Below the pieces are notes generated by a model that saw only the letters and a program-made list of their open reading frames with translations, had not been told where the DNA came from and ran no database searches. A stretch of DNA of 9,522 nt from assembly GCA_016202525.1 (NCBI GenBank), contig JACQOM010000198.1, positions 1-9,522 of the forward strand, read 5' to 3'. This stretch comes from Chloroflexota bacterium (lineage in GTDB: Bacteria; Chloroflexota; Dehalococcoidia; Dehalococcoidales; UBA2162). Both the position numbers and the translations under genes were made by a program. Of the stretch, positions 5,710-9,522 are shown piece by piece; the first letter of the stretch is position 1, and every line of letters begins with the position of its first letter.

Positions 5710-6921
5710 TCATGCTTTTCTAACGGCAGTCCGTTGTCTCAGGTCGAATTTCTCGGCCACCTTCCGGAAACCGGTCAGCGAACCTCCCAGGACTTTGTCG
5801 TCAACACAGTAAGATATCCGGAAGTACCCCGGCGTGCCGAAGCCAACGCCAGGAACGGTCAATACCTTCCACTCCTTTAGCTCATTGACAAAAGCGACCT
5901 CATCTTCCAGAGGGGATTTGGGGAACATATAGAAAGCCCCCTGAGGTTTTGTCAGGGAGTATCCCATCTCGATGAGATTATTGTATAAGAAATCTCTCTT
6001 TTTCTGATACTCGGCGATAGAAACAGTCACATTCTGCAGGGGAGTTACCAGGCGCTGCAGCAGGGCCGGAGCATTGATAAACCCGAGCGTCCGGGTGCAA
6101 AAGATAAATCCGTTCATTAAGTCGTCATGTGGTTGACATTCAGGATGAACGGCGATATAGCCGATACGCTCACCCGGTAATGCCAGGTCCTTGGAGTGAG
6201 AGGTGACAACAATGGTCTGCTGATAGTGAGGTAAAGGCGAGGGATATTTCAAGCCATCATAGATAATCTTGCGGTATGCCTCGTCACTGATGAGATACAT
6301 TCCTGTCCCGTACTGAGCATCCTTCCGGCGCAGTAACTCCCCCAGTTGCTGCCAGAAATCGTCGCTATAGACAACGCCGGTGGGATTGTTGGGAGAGTTT
6401 ATGATAACCGCCTTAGTTTTGGGACCGATGGTATCTTCAAGGATATCGAGCCTGGGCATAAAGTGTTCGTCTGTGGGTAAAACTCTGGTCACTCCATTGT
6501 GGTTGCTGATGTAGTTGCCATACTCCACGAAATAAGGGGCAAATAGAATGACTTCTTCTCCTGGATTGAGTATTGTTTTCAGTACTACATTGAGAGCTCC
6601 GGCGGCGCCGCAGCTCATGATAGTATCCTTCATAGTGAGTTTGATGCCGGTCTCCAGCGAAAGCTGAGCAGCCACGGCGGCTCTGGTCTCCCGGTAGCCG
6701 GCGTTTTCCATATAGCGGTGCATTCCGCGCAAAGGGTGGTCTGCCAGCTTCTTTAGCTCATGGAGAAGTTCCTCAGGGGGTTCCATCATGGGATTACCCA
6801 GGGATAGGTCGAAAACATTGTCCTCACCGTAGCGCTGCTTGAGGGCTAAGCCTTCATCGAACATCTTCCGGATTACCGACCCTGTGGTCATACTCTTACG
6901 GATGTTTTCAGATATGGGCAT
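5710..6921 (-). CDS. PLP-dependent class I/II aminotransferase
   Basis: A 403-residue cytoplasmic fold-type I aminotransferase, the normal length for the family. It transfers an amino group between an amino acid and a 2-oxoacid using pyridoxal phosphate. Key positions visible are NNPTG at 178-182, ISDEAYRK with Asp213 (cofactor nitrogen) and Tyr216, the Schiff-base Lys244 in SHSKD, Arg252 in GERIGY (phosphate binding), and Arg368 in YFRIS for the substrate carboxylate. All expected catalytic residues are present. The start overlaps the end of iorB by 14 nt, and AAAGGAGA (6928-6935, minus strand) provides a strong ribosome site. Being the third gene of an iorA-iorB operon, it most likely makes or consumes aromatic or other bulky 2-oxoacids (such as indolepyruvate or phenylpyruvate) for IorAB. 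Its sequence resembles aspartate/alanine-type aminotransferases, so exact amino acid preference cannot be read. Confidence 0.92.
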   Translation of the reverse strand: MPISENIRKSMTTGSVIRKMFDEGLALKQRYGEDNVFDLSLGNPMMEPPEELLHELKKLADHPLRGMHRYMENAGYRETRAAVAAQLSLETGIKLTMKDTIMSCGAAGALNVVLKTILNPGEEVILFAPYFVEYGNYISNHNGVTRVLPTDEHFMPRLDILEDTIGPKTKAVIINSPNNPTGVVYSDDFWQQLGELLRRKDAQYGTGMYLISDEAYRKIIYDGLKYPSPLPHYQQTIVVTSHSKDLALPGERIGYIAVHPECQPHDDLMNGFIFCTRTLGFINAPALLQRLVTPLQNVTVSIAEYQKKRDFLYNNLIEMGYSLTKPQGAFYMFPKSPLEDEVAFVNELKEWKVLTVPGVGFGTPGYFRISYCVDDKVLGGSLTGFRKVAEKFDLRQRTAVRKA

Positions 6922-7504
6922 TCTTTATCTCCTTTCTGCCTTGTTCGAATGCGGTAAGGTTAATTTGCCTTATTTTGTCTGGAAGGTGTTGCGAGATTTC
7001 ATCCTGCCAGATACTAATCTTAAAGGGTATGAACGATGAAGCGCAACCCAGCATAAACATATTGAGTGTTCTGACATTGCCCAGTTCCTTGACCCGCTGG
7101 CTGCCATCGACCAGGTAGATGCGGTCTGCCTGTTGCTTTAGGATATTAAGCATCTCGCCATCGCTGAGATAATGCTCCTCCCCCATACTGACGGACAACG
7201 GTGGCAATGCCAGATTATTGACGATGGCTATCCCTCCGTGATGTAGATAGTGTCCCCACCTGGCGGCTTCCAGTTTCTCGAATGCCAGCAGTATATCAAC
7301 ATCACCTTGCTTAATCAAGGGGGAATGAACCTCGGTGCCAATGCGCACATGGCTGATAACGCTGCCCCCACGCTGGGACATTCCGATGGTATCTGTTTTC
7401 TTGGTGTCGTGCCCAGCAGTGATGGCTGCCTGAGCAATGATATCACTGGTCAGGACGATTCCCTGACCGCCGACTCCGGTAACCAGCATATCCAGCTTCT
7501 TCAT
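6908..7504 (-). CDS. iorB: indolepyruvate:ferredoxin oxidoreductase, beta subunit
   Basis: A 198-residue protein of the IorB / POR-gamma-like family, at the usual length. With IorA it forms the cytoplasmic enzyme that converts aryl pyruvates plus CoA to arylacetyl-CoA, CO2 and reduced ferredoxin. Motifs are GVGGQGIVLTSDIIAQAA from residue 10, GMSQRGGSVISHVRIG at 41-56, and HSPLI at 60-64. These are diagnostic of IorB and distinguish it from the left operon's gamma subunit, which has SHGTEQRGG at the same place. Its ATG overlaps the iorA stop in ATGA, and its stop lies 14 nt inside the aminotransferase gene. The three genes are therefore translationally coupled. It has the gene order and sizes of a standard iorAB pair; the true substrate may be broader than indolepyruvate. 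Confidence 0.93.
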   Translation of the reverse strand: MKKLDMLVTGVGGQGIVLTSDIIAQAAITAGHDTKKTDTIGMSQRGGSVISHVRIGTEVHSPLIKQGDVDILLAFEKLEAARWGHYLHHGGIAIVNNLALPPLSVSMGEEHYLSDGEMLNILKQQADRIYLVDGSQRVKELGNVRTLNMFMLGCASSFIPFKISIWQDEISQHLPDKIRQINLTAFEQGRKEIKNAHI

Positions 7505-9324
7505 GCCAATTCCTTAGCAGCAACCTCGGGTTGCCGGCTTATTGCCTGCCGGGGACAAAGTTGCTCGCAGATGGTACAGATATCGCCGGCGCATAGAGCC
7601 GTGTCGATAGTAATCTGTTCGCCATCACTCTGGATGGCGGGACAGCCGATGAGGAGGCAAACGTCACACTGGTTGCATTTCTCGTCGTCGATGACTCTGG
7701 GACCGGAACGCTTGGGTACCATCATCGAGCAGCTACCACGGACGATGATGACCGAAAGCTCGTTGCTGTCCAGTGAACTTCTGACGCTGGCTCTTAATGC
7801 TTTGAGATTGAAGGCATCGACCACGCTGACATTATTTACCCCGATGCCGCGGACCAGGCTTTCCAGTTCTACTTTAGCAGTCTTTTTACCCTGCGCCGAA
7901 ATGCCGGTGCCGGGGTGGTCCTGGTGTCCGGTCATGGCGGTAGTGCCGTTGTCCAGAATTATCAGTGTTATTCGCCCGCTGTTGTAGACGGCGTTGACCA
8001 GTCCCGTGATGCCGGCATGCATAAACGTGGAATCGCCGATAACGGCAACTACTTTGCTATCGACGCCGGCTTTTTCCATGCCCAGGGCCAGGCCGATACT
8101 GGCACCCATACAGGCGGTGGTATCCAGAGCCAGCAGGGGAGGGTAGGCACCCAGGGTATAGCAGCCGATATCTCCGGTGATGATTAGTTTCGATTCTTCA
8201 GGGGTCTTACCTTTTGAGCCGGATAGTTTAGAGCGCTGCCCGATGCTGCTGAGAACAAAGAATATGCCACTGTGTGGACAGCCCGGGCAGAGCAGCGGCG
8301 GGCGTTTGGCAACCTCGGTGGTTGTGTTTATTTTTCCTTGAGAGGGTGCTTCCGGTAACCAACTGGCGTTGTGGCCGGACTGTTCGATGATATCCGGATT
8401 CAGCTCGCCGGTGCGGGGTATGAATTCCTTGCCGCTAATCTTGATGCCCATGGACTGGATATTCTCCTGGAGAAACGGGTCAAGTTCCTCGATAACTATT
8501 AACTTGTCTACCCGCGCAGCGAAGTTACGCAGCAAATTCATGGGGAGAGGATAAGTCATCCCCAGCTTCAGAAAAGAGGCTTGAGGAAGGACTTCTCTGG
8601 CGTACTGGTAGCTGACGCCACTGGTCACCACGCCCAGATTGTGTTCCCCTTCGAGTATCTGGTTAGCTGGAAAGGTCTCGGCGTAGTCGGCCAGCTTGAC
8701 CAGGCGTTCCTCAATTAGCTGGTGCCTGAGCCGGGCATAGACCGGCAGCATGACATATTTGGCGACATTGTGCTGGAAGACCGCTCGATTGGCTATAGCT
8801 CGAATACGGGTAGCATTTACCACTGATTTGGAGTGGGAGATGCGCGTCGTCGTGCGTACCAGCACCGGCGTATCGAACCTTTCGCTGATGTCAAAAGCGT
8901 AAGCCATAAACTCGTAGGCTTCCTGGCTGTCAGATGGTTCCAGCATTGGTACCTTGGCTAAGTTGACATAATGGCGACTATCCTGTTCGTTCTGTGAGCT
9001 GTGTATCCCCGGGTCGTCGGCGCAGATTACAACCATACCCGCGTTGACTCCGGTAGTCGCCGCAGCCATAAAGGCGTCGCTGGCTACATTCAGCCCGACC
9101 TGTTTCAGCGACACCATGGCACGGACTCCGGCATAGGCGGCGCCCAATGCTACCTCCATGGCTGCCTGTTCATTGGTCGACCATTCGGCGTAAACATCGT
9201 CGTAATGTGCCAGGGACTCCAGTATTTCCGTACTGGGGGTTCCGGGATAGGCAGCGGCTACGTTTACGCCGGCGTGGTAGGCTCCAAGTGCCAGGGCTTC
9301 ATTTCCGGAGAGTAGTTTTATCAT
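7501..9324 (-). CDS. iorA: indolepyruvate:ferredoxin oxidoreductase, alpha subunit
   Basis: A 607-residue IorA, full length for the family. The N-terminal pyrimidine-binding and transketolase-C-like region includes LLSGNEALALGAYHAGV, YPGTPSTEI (26-34) and the EWSTNEQAAMEVA stretch carrying the TPP-activating Glu. A central CPGCPH motif lies at 346-351. The TPP-binding domain has GDIGCYTLG (384-392), GDS at 430-432 and DNGTTAMTG (458-466). The C-terminal ferredoxin domain has Cys 550/553/556/561 and 578/583/586/590 for two [4Fe-4S] clusters, the second with an unusual C-x4-C first spacing. It oxidatively decarboxylates aryl pyruvates with CoA and ferredoxin, and may run in reverse under low-potential conditions. 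It is the first gene of the iorA-iorB-aminotransferase operon. The ATG has no good ribosome site in front; a -10-like TAATAT lies only 7 nt upstream, so a nearly leaderless transcript is possible. Confidence 0.95.
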   Translation of the reverse strand: MIKLLSGNEALALGAYHAGVNVAAAYPGTPSTEILESLAHYDDVYAEWSTNEQAAMEVALGAAYAGVRAMVSLKQVGLNVASDAFMAAATTGVNAGMVVICADDPGIHSSQNEQDSRHYVNLAKVPMLEPSDSQEAYEFMAYAFDISERFDTPVLVRTTTRISHSKSVVNATRIRAIANRAVFQHNVAKYVMLPVYARLRHQLIEERLVKLADYAETFPANQILEGEHNLGVVTSGVSYQYAREVLPQASFLKLGMTYPLPMNLLRNFAARVDKLIVIEELDPFLQENIQSMGIKISGKEFIPRTGELNPDIIEQSGHNASWLPEAPSQGKINTTTEVAKRPPLLCPGCPHSGIFFVLSSIGQRSKLSGSKGKTPEESKLIITGDIGCYTLGAYPPLLALDTTACMGASIGLALGMEKAGVDSKVVAVIGDSTFMHAGITGLVNAVYNSGRITLIILDNGTTAMTGHQDHPGTGISAQGKKTAKVELESLVRGIGVNNVSVVDAFNLKALRASVRSSLDSNELSVIIVRGSCSMMVPKRSGPRVIDDEKCNQCDVCLLIGCPAIQSDGEQITIDTALCAGDICTICEQLCPRQAISRQPEVAAKELA

Positions 9325-9331
9325 TTTCGTT

Positions 9332-9361
9332 ATATTACAACATGACCTGCTTATCAGGCAA
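9332..9361 (-). promoter_or_regulatory. weak candidate promoter for iorA operon
   Basis: Read on the minus strand, TTGCCT (9356-9361) and TAATAT (9332-9337) are separated by 18 nt. Each matches 4 of 6 consensus bases. If used, transcription would begin at or just before the iorA ATG, in keeping with the lack of a Shine-Dalgarno sequence there. Confidence 0.25.
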
Positions 9362-9372
9362 ATCGAACCAAC

Positions 9373-9402
9373 TTGACGCCCAAGATACGGTAAGTGTATT
9401 AT
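9373..9402 (+). promoter_or_regulatory. sigma70-type promoter for the divergent aroF-like gene
   Basis: TTGACG at 9373-9378 and TATTAT at 9397-9402 each match 5 of 6 consensus bases with an 18-nt spacer. The predicted transcript start near 9409 gives a leader of about 70 nt before the ATG at 9481. The 7-nt direct repeat GATACGG occurs at 9384-9390, in the spacer, and again at 9415-9421, just past the start site. It may bind a regulator. Confidence 0.5.
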
Positions 9403-9480
9403 TCATCTAGGAATGATACGGGATTAGAGTTGTGAGTTGACCTGTTTTCCCGGTCTGTAAGATAGCCGAGGTGGGATACC

Positions 9481-9522
9481 ATGATTGTCCAGATGAGAAC
9501 GGGTAGTTCAGCAGAAGAGGTA
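9481..9522 (+). CDS. aroF: probable 3-deoxy-7-phosphoheptulonate (DAHP) synthase, N-terminus only (3' partial)
   Basis: Only 14 codons are inside the window, MIVQMRTGSSAEEV. They fit the start of the AroA-beta-type DAHP synthases, which begin with MI(I/V)VM(K/R)xGAxxEE followed by an N-terminal ferredoxin-like domain. GAGGTG at 9468-9473 is a good ribosome site 7 nt before the ATG, and a promoter lies upstream. If correct, it would catalyse condensation of phosphoenolpyruvate and erythrose 4-phosphate, the first step of the shikimate pathway. It would be transcribed divergently from iorA, an aromatic 2-oxoacid enzyme, which supports the call. The fragment is short, so the identification is tentative. 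Confidence 0.55.
   Translation, partial: MIVQMRTGSSAEEV

Noticed and set aside
7250..7987. Long + strand ORF of 245 codons antisense to iorA and iorB
   Set aside because: It lies wholly opposite well-conserved iorA/iorB sequence, shows no domain-like composition, and has no ribosome site. It is an antisense shadow of the codon pattern.

Overview
This window looks like chromosomal DNA of a strictly anaerobic bacterium. It carries two different 2-oxoacid:ferredoxin oxidoreductases, which are oxygen-sensitive enzymes, and no phage, transposon, CRISPR, rRNA or tRNA signal. The gene content resembles Dehalococcoidia (Chloroflexota): IorAB with an aminotransferase, secreted proteins with Pro/Thr linkers, and a DAHP-synthase-like start divergent from iorA. 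That placement is inference from family resemblance only.

Left operon (+, 1-2436): the C-terminal end of a 2-oxoacid:ferredoxin oxidoreductase beta subunit, then its gamma subunit (ATGA overlap), then an AMP-forming acyl-CoA synthetase 11 nt downstream. The synthetase has no ATG/GTG/TTG start where its conserved N-terminus begins.

Middle (+, 2437-5709): an accessory-looking segment. It holds a 40-residue membrane-protein ORF with a strong ribosome binding site, a clear sigma70-type promoter with three alternating ACTATA/TATAGT half-sites, a 568-residue secreted multi-domain protein of unknown function, and a 298-residue membrane-anchored protein with a Pro/Thr linker and a fibronectin-III-like domain. 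It ends in a convergent gap with a perfect 10-bp inverted repeat.

Right operon (-, 9324-5710): iorA, iorB and a class I/II aminotransferase, overlapping by 4 and 14 nt. The aminotransferase would convert (aromatic) amino acids to 2-oxoacids. IorAB would oxidatively decarboxylate these to acyl-CoA and reduced ferredoxin, or run in reverse. A divergent promoter region (9325-9480) then leads to a gene cut by the window end, whose first 14 residues resemble DAHP synthase (aroF), the entry enzyme of aromatic amino acid synthesis.

Taken together, the conserved parts form a ferredoxin-linked 2-oxoacid/aryl-acid/aromatic amino acid locus. The unexplained part is the small secreted/membrane gene set placed between the two oxidoreductase operons.
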